Of a DNA stretch of 64,000 nucleotides, positions 1-12,152 are shown one piece after another. The position numbers were made by a program, and so were the translations under genes. Source of the stretch: Micropterix aruncella (Eukaryota > Arthropoda > Insecta > Lepidoptera > Micropterigidae). Every line of letters starts with the position of its first letter. Position 1 is the stretch's first letter. Below the pieces are notes generated by a model, which saw only the letters and a program-made list of their open reading frames with translations, made no database searches and was not told the DNA's origin. Location: assembly GCA_944548615.1 (NCBI GenBank), contig OX155967.1, positions 7,178,049 to 7,242,048 on the forward strand, read 5' to 3'.

Positions 1-1512
1 GCGTATCAGCATCGTTTAATGCGTGTGACTATGACGAGGATTAAACGACTATGACAAGGCTTTAGATATCGCAAATCACAGTCAGATTTCACCCTAAGCT
101 ATCGTTATAATGTTATGAACAATCTGTAGGTCGTGGAATAAAATGCCACCATTTTGTTAGGTTTTTCAGGTGCCAGACGCCTTTACCATACTTATAGATC
201 AACTAGATTATTTTTTTCTAATCAATGTTGCATTTGACTTGACAGTAAAACCATATTAGTTAGTGCTAAAAAATGCAGTACATTTGTATATTTAAAAGCA
301 TTTTCCAGCTAAATTCACCTGAAAACCCCCCTACAAAATACATGCCCGCTACTTAGAATTAGTCAATGAATATTGCTATCGACGTTTGGTGACTGGGAAA
401 ATCAGTAACGAAAAAAATCACTAGCTCCCCTATTAGGAGAGATCTGCCAATTTGTTTTCAATGCTACGTGCTTGCCTAGGCCTATCTTGTATCTTTACAG
501 GATGAGCGATATCGTCACTCAAGTGCTGAAATTCAAGATGGGCACGAACCGACACTCTGCTCCTCGCTCCCCCCTCCCAGCTTTCTCGCTAAAGAGAGAT
601 AAGGCATCACATACCGAGCGGGTGACATCAACGGCCTTGTATACAGCCTGCCGATAAAACTCGACTTTATAACGAGATACCGAACGATTTAGGGCGCCTT
701 AAGGGTCGACACCATGTGAAGCCCTTAAGGGTCGACACCATCACGTTAAACTCTTAAATACTATGAGAATTGTGTTGTGAAAAATCATTCAAAAAGTTCA
801 GAATTGCTTTTGCTGGGATTGAATGCATAAAGAAATGAATTTGCTTTTGCTTTGCTTCTGCTTTTGTTCGGAAATGCATTTGCTGGCTTTTAATATCCTA
901 TTTTATTCTATTTTAATTCATTTTAATATTTGGCTCTTCATCATCATAGTCATAATATTATTTCATTCATCATATTTATCATTAGATCATTTTCTATTCT
1001 ATTTTGATTTATTTATTTTCCGTATTCTATTTTAATAATTTCCTATTGTCATTTCTTAATCTTTATTTAGAAATCACACAGTATTAATTACACAGTACAA
1101 TTACATTATGAAAATATATATTATTTAAAAATAAAACCGATTACGGATTTCTATGAAATTACAGAATTTACGTTTAACTACTTAAAACTACATATAATTT
1201 TATTACTACATAAGAGGCTTGCGTTTAGGATGTGTTTTTGTGTGTGTGTGTGCATGTGTGTTTGTGGGTGTGTTGAGTGTGTGGGTGTGAAGTAAAAAAA
1301 ATGCATATAATAATAATAATAGCGTATATAAATTATATTAATAGTAATAATCATGACAAAATAGCTAAAAATTTACAGTTTTTGTATTAGCTAGAGTTTC
1401 ATTTACAAAGTATTAGTATTATTATTAGTTATTACTTATTTGTAATGATTATGATTATAATACAAAAGTTTTTTTGCTCGCCTATTCGTATATTTAAAGT
1501 TGTCGACTACAA
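1..1512. other. Unassigned AT-rich flank
   Basis: No coding region or recognisable element was found. A 19-bp direct repeat (CCTTAAGGGTCGACACCAT) occurs at 697-715 and 723-741. A T-rich stretch near 835-1035 gives only low-complexity reading frames, and a GT-rich patch sits at about 1233-1285. These look like ordinary low-complexity intergenic DNA. Confidence 0.5.
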
Positions 1513-2186
1513 CGGGCGAATCCATCACCCCAGGCTGTTATAACGATATAGATCATTCTTTCAGCCTTGGGATGAGCGTCGAAAGACTTGGGGAAAAGAC
1601 AATCTACTGTCTAGTTCACCAGCAACCCGTTATAGACCGACGCCTTACGGCGAGGCACCGGGAAAGGTCACCAGCGGGTACTAGTTTTGGCAGGCAATCT
1701 CCGTCTGGAATTAACCTTCAGGATACCTCCGTCCTCCCGACTGGTTACGGGTCCGAAGTCGCTTACGCAACCTCTACCTGTTGTATTACAGCGGTAATTC
1801 AGTTTGAATTTATCGCCCACCTGGGCGTTCTTTGCCCGTAGTGCAACACGGGATAGAGTGACCCAAGGTCAAGAGTGGCATGACATCAGGTGAAACATCC
1901 ACCCCCGCTGCTTAGGCAACAGTATATTTCCATAGTCTTCAGACCCCTTCAGCAATTAGTCAGAATGCACAGCCGATTGGCTTCGCCGACCGGTGCGCAA
2001 TCCGTCCATTGGCGCCGGGATGCAATCCCGCCGGGAGAAACCGGTCCACCAGCTCTGAGGCCTGTGACACGGGAGTCTTCCACTCGAGGAGGTTTCTGAA
2101 TAGGAGCTGAATCGTAAGTTTAGCCGATCCGAGAACAAAATGGATCTTGTGGCCCAAGCTGCACGAAACCGTTCACCACCACCCGT
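1513..2186 (+). repeat. Family A repeat, copy 1 (full unit)
   Basis: A GC-richer block of about 670 bp whose landmarks recur at 2187, 19740, 23180, 55750 (reversed) and 63226. Shared landmarks in order are a start near ACCCCAGG, a CTGTCT-GGTT stretch, GCCTTACGGCGAG, a GGTTACGGGTCCGAAGTCGCTT stretch resembling a pol III B box in other copies, then GATTGGCTTCGCCGACC and ATGGATCTTGTGGCC near the end. Copies differ by indels and share no conserved reading frame, so I treat the family as non-coding. It could be a large tRNA-related SINE, a satellite-like unit or a deleted transposon; I do not recognise it. Confidence 0.7.
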
Positions 2187-2570
2187 CACCCCAGGAAGAC
2201 TTAACGTTAATGATCGTTTTGTCTCCCGTGGGGTGAACGGAAGACTTATGGGTGAAACTATTCACCAACTAGCTCCGCCACGGCCCGTCAGAGTCAAATG
2301 CCTTACGCGAGACACCGAGAAGCACCCAGTGGTCTGTCTCGCCCCTGGCTACCAGTTATGGCCGAATCGCTCCGGCATCCCGACTCATTACAGGTTCGAG
2401 GTCGCTTGCGAAGTCCTCTTCCTTATGTTAGCGGTGACTCGTCATCTACCGAATCTATTGCGGACCACGGCGTCCTTTGTCCGGCCGTCCATCGGTATCG
2501 GGTAGCCGAATGTTCCATGGGACCATGGAAAACTTTCTATAGGAAACAAAGCCGTTTCCAGACTACCCCG
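2187..2570 (+). repeat. Family A repeat, copy 2 (partial, tandem)
   Basis: The unit restarts with ACCCCAGGAAGACTTAACG immediately after copy 1, so the two are head to tail. It keeps the CCTTACGCGAGA and CAGGTTCGAGGTCGCTTGCG landmarks and the CGGACCACGGCGTCCTTTG segment, then breaks off at a GA-rich microsatellite. The tandem order shows family A is not purely dispersed. Confidence 0.7.
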
Positions 2571-2602
2571 GGAGAGAGGGAGAGAGGGAGAGAGGGAGAG
2601 AG
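2570..2602 (+). repeat. GGGAGAGA microsatellite
   Basis: Short purine run made of GGGAGAGA-type units. It marks the point where family A copy 2 ends. Confidence 0.8.
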
Positions 2603-3317
2603 ATTTCGTCTTTCGCAGATTCACAGATTTCGTCTTCGGATTTCGCAGATTTACAGCTTTTTACAAGCTACATTGTTGCATAGACATATTGGTGCAAGTC
2701 GACCCTAGTATCTGGCGTGACATTTTAAACGTATTCCGTCAAAAACATGTTTACTGTACATGTCTGATCCAAAGACGGTGGTACTCAAAGAAAACTTTAT
2801 TATCCAGATGCGGAGCTTAATTGAATCTATTCTCGGTGGGATTCCCGGACTTGTGAAGCCTTTCTCGACGCGTGTCTCACTCGTCGCCGTGGCAAAGTGC
2901 CTGGCAGAGCCTTTGCCGCAGACAAGGAGCCCCCTCATGCGACAATCTAATTCTGCAAACGAGTAATTCAGATGAAGACACGTACGCATACACTTAGCCA
3001 AATTGATTACAATAAATAATTATTATTATAGACCAAGCGCGTATGTGGCAAGCTAAATTTGCCAGTGGCAAAAATACACATATGGGGTATTTTTTACTGC
3101 ACGGGCATTTTTTAGTGGGTGACTCAGTAAAACGAAGTAAGAAACTTTTGATAGAAGAAACAACAAAGTAAGAAAAAATAAAAAATAAAATAAAAAAAAC
3201 ATATTTTTGTTTTTTTTATTAGTTTTTTTAAGAAAAAATATTTACTAGTATGAAAAGCTGTGAATATTGGAAAGAAGAATATTGGAAAAATAATTGTGAG
3301 AACTATAATATAGAGAC
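2603..3317. other. Unassigned
   Basis: No supported gene or element. A short internal duplication (ACAGATTTCGTCTTCGGATTTCGCAGATTTACAG type) lies near 2610-2660, and 3175-3240 is A/T-rich. Confidence 0.4.
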
Positions 3318-3966
3318 AATGGGCTCGATTGCGTTTTTACTAAAATCGTAAATTACTTCATGTGAACAAGACAGGGCAATATAATATAAAAAATTATATT
3401 GACCATTTCTATTGCGACATTGTTATTCATTTAATTTTATATTTTTTATAATTTTAATTTTACTGTTTTATAACGGACTCTTCGTTATTATATTTTGATT
3501 ATCTGCAGTATTTAAGCAGCTCCAATTATTTTGAAAAGATCTTCAATCTTTATTTTAAATTCAAATATTAATTGTTTTACAATTAAAAAATAACAGTCGA
3601 TATTTATAAAAATAATTATACCACATAAGGTATAATACCAGTTATTCAACTTGACTATACCAAGAGTAGGGATTCCTACCAACTGGCTTATTTGAAAAAA
3701 TAAATTAAAAAAATAATACATTTAAGCGGAATGTGAAATGAACAGTTACCACTTTTCCGCATTAAAACTGCCCACCGAAGTAACGCAACTGAGTTTAAGA
3801 CCGCACGAAATGTGTTCAAACTTATTCGGACGGCTATAAGTTCACAGGTAGTTTAGAATCTAGAAAAATCGACGATCGTTGATTTGATATTCCGCGCCAA
3901 CGTATTGCTCTGTCTCGTTCGCTTGAACTAATTTTAATTTTATTGGGCCCGCAATCGGGCCCAATA
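3318..3966. mobile_element. Foldback-like DNA element with GGGCCCGATTGCG ends
   Basis: The left end reads GGGCTCGATTGCG and continues into a GTGAACAAGACAGGGCAATA stretch. The right end reads, on the minus strand, GGGCCCGATTGCG and further in GCGAACGAGACAGAGCAATA. These form diverged inverted ends around about 650 bp. A related copy in the direct orientation lies at 34438-34600. There is no coding capacity, so this is a non-autonomous element of unknown superfamily. Confidence 0.5.
3941..3966. repeat. Perfect GC-rich hairpin
   Basis: Arms TATTGGGCCCG (3941-3951) and CGGGCCCAATA (3956-3966) are exact reverse complements around a 4-base loop. It sits at the right edge of the foldback-like element and may be the junction of two inverted element ends. 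Confidence 0.75.
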
Positions 3967-4113
3967 ATGCCTATAAGAGAACCTTTCTAAACTGCTTCTC
4001 CGAATCAAATGTAGAGGCTCTTTAGCTCTTTAGTTATTGGTAAAACCATAACCTGTCTGCCTTCTAATTAGGATATTGATTGTTTGAAAAATAAGTTTTC
4101 GTCCCCTGCTTTT

Positions 4114-4185
4114 AGATTAGCTGATGGCACTAAATGTAATACTCTTGCAAGATTAGCTGATGCCACTAAATGTAATACTCTTGCA
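4114..4185 (+). repeat. 36-bp tandem duplication
   Basis: Two adjacent 36-bp units (4114-4149 and 4150-4185) differ at one base. The unit length is 12 codons, but the short reading frame around it has no other sign of being a gene. Confidence 0.75.
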
Positions 4186-4529
4186 AATATACGTAATAGT
4201 ACGGTAACTAACTACTGCTCACTTTACCTACCTTCGATTTTTGTGTTATTTCGGTCCGCGAGGTGGGAAAGCCATACTTGGAATTAAATCAAAAGTAGTA
4301 AAATTATTCACTGCGTTGCATACGATGATCTGGGAAGCCATTGTCTTAAAGAAGAACCTTGAACGGCAATAGATATGAAGGTTTTAAACTCTACCACGTG
4401 CAACCTTCTTCTTAAAATCGAAACAATATACAGAGAGTTTTGTGTGCACGTCGGAATTTCAAAATTCGCGCGCGCCGCCCGTGCTTTCCCTTCACCGGTA
4501 TAAGCTGCGTAGTAACATCAGCAATTTGC

Positions 4530-4665
4530 CACATACCCGCAGAACGACGGATGGCAACTGACAGCATTTTAGTCTACCCTGGATAACGGCGGTTGCAATA
4601 TCGTCAGATAATCGGATGCTATTCACGCGGTAAATCAGTTTTCGTCTTAATTATAGAATGCAATG
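4530..4665 (+). mobile_element. Penelope-like element 3' scrap
   Basis: The sequence runs ACGGATGGCAACTGACAGC, then TAGTCTACCCTGGATAACGGCGG, then CACGCGGTAAATCAGTTTTC. The same order of words occurs on the minus strand of the Penelope-like fragment at 34640-35110. This copy is diverged and has lost the CGAAACGTCGGGTGC core. Assignment rests only on that within-window match. Confidence 0.5.
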
Positions 4666-6337
4666 TCTTTAAAAAATGTTATCAATTTATTTATATCATG
4701 AAAATCCATGACATAACTCATTTTTACACGATTGCCCAACAAAAAAGAGTATAATGTGTTCAGGGTTCATCTATGTATGTTTTCCGTTTCTTTATTCCAC
4801 CACAACTTCTAAACGATCAAACCGATTTGGAAATATTTGGTATTGTTAGAGTCGTTATGCCATCCCGAGTGTCATAGGGTACCTTAAATGTCCAAATATC
4901 AAGTAAATAGTTGTCTAAATGGCCAAATCTCCAAATGTGAGAAAATTAACATAAATATATCGTGTTTAGTATCAAATAAAAGGTCTGATTGGATACATTT
5001 TGAAAATATATATGGGTAAATATTCAAACCACAAATATTTCATAAAAAAACGTAATAAAAATGAATATAAAAAGAGTAGTTCACTTTTTGTAACTGCAGT
5101 CATGTTTTTTATTCCTTTTAATATATTTGCTTGTGTCTATGGATTTAGGATTTCCCTATAGCGGCATTTTTATAAAACTCATATATAGATACCAAATAGC
5201 TACATTTCTACTGGTTTTACTTTAAAACAAATAAATAGATGTTCTAAAATATGCGAAACAGCGCCACCTATTATCAGACAACCCACATTTATTTCCCGCT
5301 CAAGAGCAACACGTGGCGTTTTAGCTAAGACGCAAACCTTTCATAATTCGCTACAGAGTGAAGTAATAGTTTTCAGGCGAAATTGGAGTGTTTAACTTTG
5401 TGGCCTTTTAGAAGTTTAAGCGCTGGGCACCAGAGCGCGGTAGGTGTATTTAAATATTGCCTGAAATTTAAGCAAAAATCTAATTTGAGTTTTATAACTA
5501 AATATCTTAAAACGTGATATATCTAAGAGATGAGGTCATTTCGAAATAAATGTTTTTCTGAATACCCCAGTGCGATAGACAAGCTAAAAGTTTTTAGAAC
5601 TGGGCATTAAACAATACCTACTGAAGAAACAAAAAAAAATAATGTTGAAAATGGAACTCTTTATTTGCCAAAGCTATTCAAATTTCAAAGCTGCATTTGT
5701 ATTTTATTTCTATTGGCAATATATAAAAAAACGGTCGTGTCACACCAAAACTTTCCCGGCAAGTAGCCAAGGACTTGAGGAAGGATTTGAGCGTGATGTC
5801 AATTTCTCACGGGTGGGTCAAACAGTACGGCGATAACACGCCGAATATATCGAGAGTCAACGACGCGAATCGTTCGTCGGCGAGAGCGCGAATTTATTTA
5901 TTTATTTTTATTTACATATACATATACATTCAAATTCATGAGCACAACAGAAAATGAAATGACAATTTAGACAATGTCGTTGTATGCTTGTGCCACGGTT
6001 GTGTCAAGGAAAGACCTAAAATATTATTTTTAAATTATTTTAATTTTAATCATTATTAATATTATTATTATTAATATTGTTATTATTATTATACATTTTT
6101 TAAAATTATTATTTTATTATTTTTTATATTTTTTATACCTATTTTCAGTATTTTAAACAATTGTCTAAACCGCAGAATAAAATCTACAAGCGCGAATCCC
6201 CTCTTTTGCGGTATAGAGGTGATAGTCGCATCGTATTCATATGAGTTCCGCTCGTTTCACTGTAAATATTGCTAACCATAATGCAGGTAGGCAGATAGTT
6301 TCGTATTGAACGCAACTGAACTGATTGAATAGTGATT
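4666..6337. other. Unassigned AT-rich stretch
   Basis: No supported gene. About 4740-5020 contains the kind of text seen near transposon ends (CTTCTAAACGATCAAACCGATTTGG), and 6040-6135 is TTA/ATT-rich. One segment near 5750-5890 is GC-richer but shows nothing I recognise. Confidence 0.4.
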
Positions 6338-6349
6338 AACGACTTCAGG
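6338..6349 (+). repeat. Target-site duplication, left copy (I-clade LINE)
   Basis: AACGACTTCAGG here is repeated exactly at 12153-12164 just after the AAG tail, which fixes both ends of the retrotransposon. Confidence 0.9.
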
Positions 6350-6625
6350 AGACTTCTACTAACACTTTGGTGCGGGTCGGACGCGTTTGTCGTGATCGTC
6401 CTCGTTCTCGTGGTGTATGTGTTTATGCCGTCTGTGAAATTGTGGGTTGCGATATTTGTGAGTAACATATATATTATTTGTAAACGCCATTACGGTGAAG
6501 CTCTAATTTCACAGAGTGAGCGGCTTTTTGTTCCTTTTTTTGTGACTACCCCCTGTTAGTTTTTTCTTTTAATTTTATTTTCCCGTGACAAGTATGCGTA
6601 ATAAAAAGCCGGTTTAGTCGGCGCG
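6350..6625 (+). promoter_or_regulatory. 5' UTR with candidate internal promoter
   Basis: Insect LINEs of this type are transcribed from an internal pol II promoter that starts at +1 and often uses a downstream promoter element near +28 to +33. Here GGACG lies at 6379-6383, about +30 from the element start, which fits a downstream promoter element. The placement is inference from position and motif only. Confidence 0.4.
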
Positions 6626-8051
6626 ATGGAATTAGGATCTGGGGGACCGGTGCGCCCCGGCACACCGGTCCCATCCCTGGGTTTCATTCCAGAAGCTAAT
6701 CCCTGTTCTCCCATGTCCTCTGACGCTATGGATGCGTCGTTTAACGTCGCATCGGTAGTGGAAGTAAATACCATTCCTCTTCCTAAACCCTCTCCCTCTC
6801 CGCCACCTCCGCCCAATAGATACCTTGATGGTGCCAAGTGCCAAAGGCCCATATATAGCATACCTTCAATATTCCCCGCCAGCAAACACCGAGGAGGAGC
6901 TCGGTGCTGCTAGAGGCAATATCAATCCCATTGCCATTGGCAAACTTTTATTTGACTTTAAAGTAGCAGGTATTCTAAATATTAAAAAAATCGGACGCAA
7001 CCGCATAGAGGTTGCTTTTAGGACAGGAAAAGATGCAAACGCTTTCACCTCTCTTACTCTTTTAGCCCAACATAATTACAACGCGTTCATTCCAGCGTAT
7101 ACCACATTCCGCGCTGGTTTGATCAAAGGTATCGAAACCTCCCTTACTGATGACGAGTTGATCGAAGGCTTTAACGCAAGCAACTCGATCAAAGTTCGTA
7201 AAATTCGACGCCTAAACTATAGGGATAAGTCGAACGGCGAGTCCGTTTGGAAACCCTCCCGCACGGTTGTTGTTACCTTTGAAGGCCAGATACTCCCCGA
7301 AAATGTTTATCTTTTTAATAACTCCTTAGTAGTTGAGCCGTACGCCTTACCAGTTCTTCAGTGCCTGAATTGTTGCCGATTCGGGCATAGCCGAAATACT
7401 TGCCGAGCGAGAACTCCACGTTGCTTCCGCTGTGCTGGCGGGCATTCCGGAGCGGACTGCAAGTCAGAGACCGTGGAATGCGCAAATTGTAAATCTCCCT
7501 CACATTGTGCAAACAATATCGGCTGCGAAGAATACCTAAGACAAAAGAAAATTAAACATCTGATGTCGACGGAAAATGTATCATATTTCGATGCCGCTTC
7601 TAGGGTCAATAGAAAGCCCCTTTTCTCAACTGTAGCATCTTCCTACCAACCTGCCCCGAAACCCGTTATCGAAAGGCCTGCTTACCGCCCTCGGATTGTC
7701 GTTGTGGACCCTCCTCGGTCCCAACAATCCAGAGGTACCAAAAAAAGAAAAATTCGCTCTCCCCCTTTAGCGAGCATTAGCAGCCCCAGGTATGCCTGGG
7801 ATAATTTCTCCTCCCCCAGCGGAAATGGCGTGTGTTTGGATAACCCGCACCGAAGCCCCGCCGCTAGCATCGCATCTATTATTCGAGCGACCCAACAACA
7901 ACTGCAGGCACTGCAGTCCGCCTCCGGGCCCGAGTTCTCCTCAGCTACAAGCACGGTTTCTACACTTGTCACCGTTCTAGATGACGCTCTCGAAGCATTT
8001 GAAGTGCGAAGCGGCGGGTCTCCCGCCGCCTCCGTCATTGTATGCGAGTAA
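6626..8051 (+). pseudogene. LINE ORF1 (Gag-like RNA-binding protein), frameshifted
   Basis: ORF1 proteins coat the LINE RNA. The likely start is the ATG at 6626, giving an N-terminus rich in proline (PPPPPNRYLDGAK). A direct duplication of GTGCCAA (6831-6837 and 6838-6844) then shifts the frame by one, and the rest of the protein continues in another frame to the stop at 8049-8051. Three zinc knuckles follow one another at about 7362-7545: CLNCCRFGHSRNTC, CFRCAGGHSGADC and a CANC...H...C form. A shorter protein could start at the ATG at 6828 in the second frame, but it would lack the proline-rich N-terminus. Confidence 0.85.
6831..6844 (+). repeat. 7-bp tandem duplication that breaks ORF1
   Basis: GTGCCAA occurs twice in a row. 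Taking one copy as extra joins the two ORF1 frames at DGAK-GPY, so this duplication accounts for the frameshift. Confidence 0.8.
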
Positions 8052-8190
8052 CTATCACTTGATAGTTACTTCTCTTTAATTCCTCTAAAAAAATCTATCT
8101 GTCTTAATTTTACCTATATCTCATTTAAATTTATTTTTTTTACCTTTCCTAATACTTTGTATTATAACATATTAATATACCTGTAATAAT

Positions 8191-11100
8191 ATGGGTGTAA
8201 TAATCCAATGGAACTGCAGATCAATCCTCGGAAAGAAAGCCGAATTCATGAATCTCCTTGACGTTCTCAATGTGGATATCGCAGCACTAAGCGAAACTTG
8301 GCTAAGTACATCCGTCGTGCTCAATATTCCTGGCTTTTCCTGCGTGCGCTCTGATCGAAGAGATGGTCACGGAGGCTGTCTCATTGCCATAAAGAACTCT
8401 GTTCAATTCACAGTAGTTCCTGTGCCGTCACCGGGCCCTAATGCACAGGTTACGGCGGTGAAAGCCAACGGGATAGTGTTCATCTCTATATACATCCCAC
8501 CTTGTATAGTCGTCAGAAACAGCTGGTGGGATTCATTGCTCTCATCCTTTAAATGTCCAGTTTTCATCCTGGGAGATTTTAATGCTCACTCAGGAGTGTG
8601 GGGTTGCGCGGTTTCTGACCGACGTGGTTCTGCCCTCTTGGAGATGATGGATGCTCATCGCCTTTGCATAATCAACAATGGATCGCCTACCTTAGTGACC
8701 GGACCCAATGAGAGGCCCTCTGCCGTTGACCTTTCATTTTGCTCGCCGTCGCTTGCTCTGATATCCTCCTGGCGCACCCTCCCCGACCCACTGGGTAGCG
8801 ACCACTTTCCTATTTGTATAGAATTTGATCAGGAACTCTCTCGACGTAACCTCCTCTGCCGACGGTCCCTTTTCAGAGTGGATCGATCATCTGACAAATT
8901 TGGCTTTTTCCTGAGAGACCTTGAGGTTGCTGCTACAACGCTTCCTCCTATTATACAGGGACATGAGGATGAATGCTACGACGCATTTGTTGAATGCATT
9001 TCTGAGTGCGCTCGGAGACACATTCCCTCGACGACGGGACGCACGTCGACTCCAGCTTCACCTCCGTGGTGGGATAAGGAGTGTACGCAGGCGGTCGCAT
9101 CCCGGAAATTTTCCTTCCAGACGTATCGGCGTAACCTATCTTCTGTAACGTGGAATGAGTACAAGAAGTCAGCCACCGAATGCAAGCGGCTCCTAAAACG
9201 CAAGAAGAGAGAAGGCTGGAGTCGCTTCTGCACCAGTCTCTCTCCCAATACACCCGCCTCCTCTGTATGGGCAATGGTGAAGCGATTCAGAAAGGGACTA
9301 AATCAACAACATAATAACGCCATTCCGGACCATGTGCTGGAAGACTTTTCTGACAACCTAGCCCCGCCCCATTGCCCCAACAGTAATGAGATTCTTTCTC
9401 CTCCGCTGAGTAAAGACAGGTGCCTTCTTTTCGACACTCTCTCTTTGGAAGGTCAGTTCATACCCGAGGAACTTCAGGCAACTCTTCGCCAGCTAAAGGA
9501 CAGCTCGCCCGGGGAGGATTTAATCCCATACTCGTTTCTATCCAGTGCCCCGTAGCCTGTCACCGATTATCTTGTGCAACTGCTCAACGTATTTTTTAAT
9601 ATGGGAAGACCTCCTTCAGCATGGAGGAGCCAGATCATTATTCCTATTCCTAAGCCTTCTACCGATCCGTCGACCCCCGCTTCTGCACGATCATATCGGC
9701 CTATCGCACTGTCCTCGACGCTCTGTAAAATTTGTGAGCATTTACTGAAGAATCGCCTGGAATGGTACCTCGAGTCGTCCCGGAAAATGTCCAAGTCCCA
9801 ATTCGGGTTCCGCAGTGGCCGGGGGACTTTGGACAATATAGGCATCCTTACTACGGATATCCGCCTGGCGCAGATAAGAAAGGAGTATCTGGTCGCTGTA
9901 TTCCTGGATATTAAGTCTGCTTACGATAATGTCCAATTTCCCATTCTTCAATGCAGGCTCACCAAGATGGGGGTGCCTGCTAATATGGTGCGATTTATCT
10001 GCAATATACTCAGAGAAAGGCGGTTGACTATTCAATCGCCCTATATATCGCTCAAACGCACAGTATTCAAGGGCCTCCCTCAGGGTAGCGTCTTGTCTCC
10101 GTTGCTATACAACGTTTACACAAACGATCTCGAAGGGACGGTTGTGCAGTATTGCCGAATTCTGCAATATGCTGATGATGTGGTGCTGTACCAATCGTCG
10201 CCCTCGCTCGAGACGGCAATAGTTAGGGTATCAAGGGCCCTTGAGTCCTTGGACTCATACCTCACCGATTCGGGGCTGGAGATCTCCCCATCGAAAAGTA
10301 CGGCGGTGATTTTCTCAAGGCGTAGAATTCCTCCCAACTTACGTATTGGGTATAATAACATATCTATCCCGCTCAGATCTCAAGCGACCTTCCTGGGTGT
10401 TACCATTGATAGTAAGCTACTTTGGACTCCTTACATCGATAGAGTATCCACCCGAGGAGAAAAAAACCTTAATATCATAAAAGCAACGTGCGGGGTTTGG
10501 TGGGGATCCCACCCTACTACCCTTAGACTCCTCTATAACGCACTTGTAAGGTCTCAAATCGATTATGCTACTTTTGTCACATATCCTCTCTCCAAAGCGT
10601 GTCAGTCGAAATTGAATACCCTACAATATAAAGGAATGCGCCTGATTCTTGGAGCTATGAAGAGCTCTCCTACCAATGCCCTTCAGGTCGAGGCTTCAGA
10701 GGCCCCAGTAGATATGAGGTGCCAGAGCCTCGCCGATAGGTTTTACCTTAAGCGCCTGGCAATGATCTCACATCCGCTGGTGCCCAAACTTACGATTCTG
10801 TCATCGTTATTGAGCACCGCCTCCACTCCAGCAGCCAAACTCCCCCTCCTATGCAAGAGCCATCGGTGGCTAAACCGTCAGTCCGACATCATACACCGGT
10901 ACACGATCCCGCTCAACTTCTGTCTGTCACTAGAGGAAAGGCTTGCTGTTCCTCGAATATTCCACCAATCTGTTCTAATGAAAAAGAAGCCCGGTGAATA
11001 TCAGCCTGATAATGGTCCTCTCTTCAACGAGCTCATTGATAGGAATTGGCCAGGGTGGAATTATATATTCACAGACGGCTCTAAAGCAGACGATGGCTGC

Positions 11101-11928
11101 TATGTTGGCGCCGCAGTCTTCCATATGAACAGCGATAACCACATTCTCATACGACTTCCAAGCATAGCCTCGATCTACACGGCAGAGAGTATCGCCATAC
11201 TGAAGGCGCTACAACTTATCGAGTCGTCTGATTTAAAATTTACTATAATCTTCACCGACTCGTTAAGCCTTATCCAAAAACTTGGATTCCCTTCTCTCAA
11301 CAACAAGCCATCCCACATTGAGAACGAAATTCGACAGAGATATTGTAGTTTGGAGACGGCTGGTTTTCGTGTGATTCTCTGCTGGATACCTGGTCACACG
11401 GGGATAAGAGGTAACGAGAGGGCGGACGAGCTTGCGAACACTGCCAGAACTTTCGGTGGTGCTGCCGAGTGCCGCCTACCACTCTCGGACCTCTTCCCTG
11501 TTATAGATAAAAAGCTCACTAACAAATGGGCTCGGAGGTGGCAAGAGTCCTCATTGGTCAAAGGTAAGAGATACTCTCAAATTCAAACAGAAATAAGGAC
11601 CAAACCCTGGTTCCACCACCTACCTTTCACCCGTAAGGAAATCTCCACCCTCTGCAGGATGCGCATCGGTCATTGCTGCACTCCCGCTCACCTCAACCGA
11701 ATACATGTCCTCCCTTCTCCTCAGTGCGACTGCGGTCATGCGTTTTGCACTCTGGACCATCTCTTCTTTAATTGTCCCATTGTTAATAACTATCCTAACT
11801 TCATTTCGGACCTCTTAAATCTCAAAATTCAGCTCCCTATTAGTATAGACTTTTTATTATCTCTAAACACCCCCAATGTCTACAAAATCATCTGTAAATT
11901 TATTAAACTCAACAGTATGTCCCTTTAA
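8191..11928 (+). pseudogene. LINE ORF2: APE endonuclease, reverse transcriptase, RNase H (one in-frame stop)
   Basis: The replication protein of the I-clade element, 1246 codons including the stops. The endonuclease covers about residues 1-235, with QWNCRS, SETWL, GDFNAH and GSDHFP. The reverse transcriptase has SYRPIALSS, LDIKSAYDN, GLPQGSVLSP and the catalytic YADD at residues 660-663. RNase H follows near residue 955, with FTDGSK, the Glu in TAES, FTDSLS and GHTGIRGNERADELA. A CDCG...H...C motif lies near the C-terminus. A single TAG at 9553-9555 (codon 455) interrupts one continuous frame. Start ATG 8191 is 139 bp after ORF1. Confidence 0.92.
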
Positions 11929-12152
11929 TAATAATTAATGAATGTTCCTCCATAGAGTGTTTGTGTGTTAAACGTATATATGTATTTCACTATATCTATT
12001 ATTATTCGATTTTGTGTTCCCGACGGAGTGCTGTCTTAATTGTTTCAGTGACGTCCACTAACACAAAAAAGTTTCCTGCTATTTCAACGGCACACTTGGC
12101 AGAAATCACCCTCTTTGGGTGGAGCCATCGAACAAAAAAGAAGAAGAAGAAG
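11929..12152 (+). other. LINE 3' UTR and AAG tail
   Basis: Short non-coding tail ending in an AAAAAAG-AAGAAGAAGAAG run at about 12134-12152. A simple-repeat tail rather than poly(A) is usual for the I group. Confidence 0.8.

Larger units (their letters stand above)
6350..12152 (+). mobile_element. Near-intact I-clade non-LTR retrotransposon
   Basis: A 5.8-kb element bounded by a perfect 12-bp target duplication. In order: 5' UTR (6350-6625), ORF1 with CCHC knuckles, a 139-bp spacer, ORF2 with APE endonuclease, reverse transcriptase, RNase H and a terminal Cys/His motif, a short 3' UTR and an AAG-repeat tail (about 12139-12152). RNase H and the tail type place it in the I group rather than Jockey or CR1; LOA or R1 relatives are less likely. 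Only two coding lesions are obvious, so insertion was probably recent. Confidence 0.9.

Noticed and set aside
1500..2708. Several open frames of 60-136 codons
   Set aside because: Family A repeat DNA with no conserved frame between copies.
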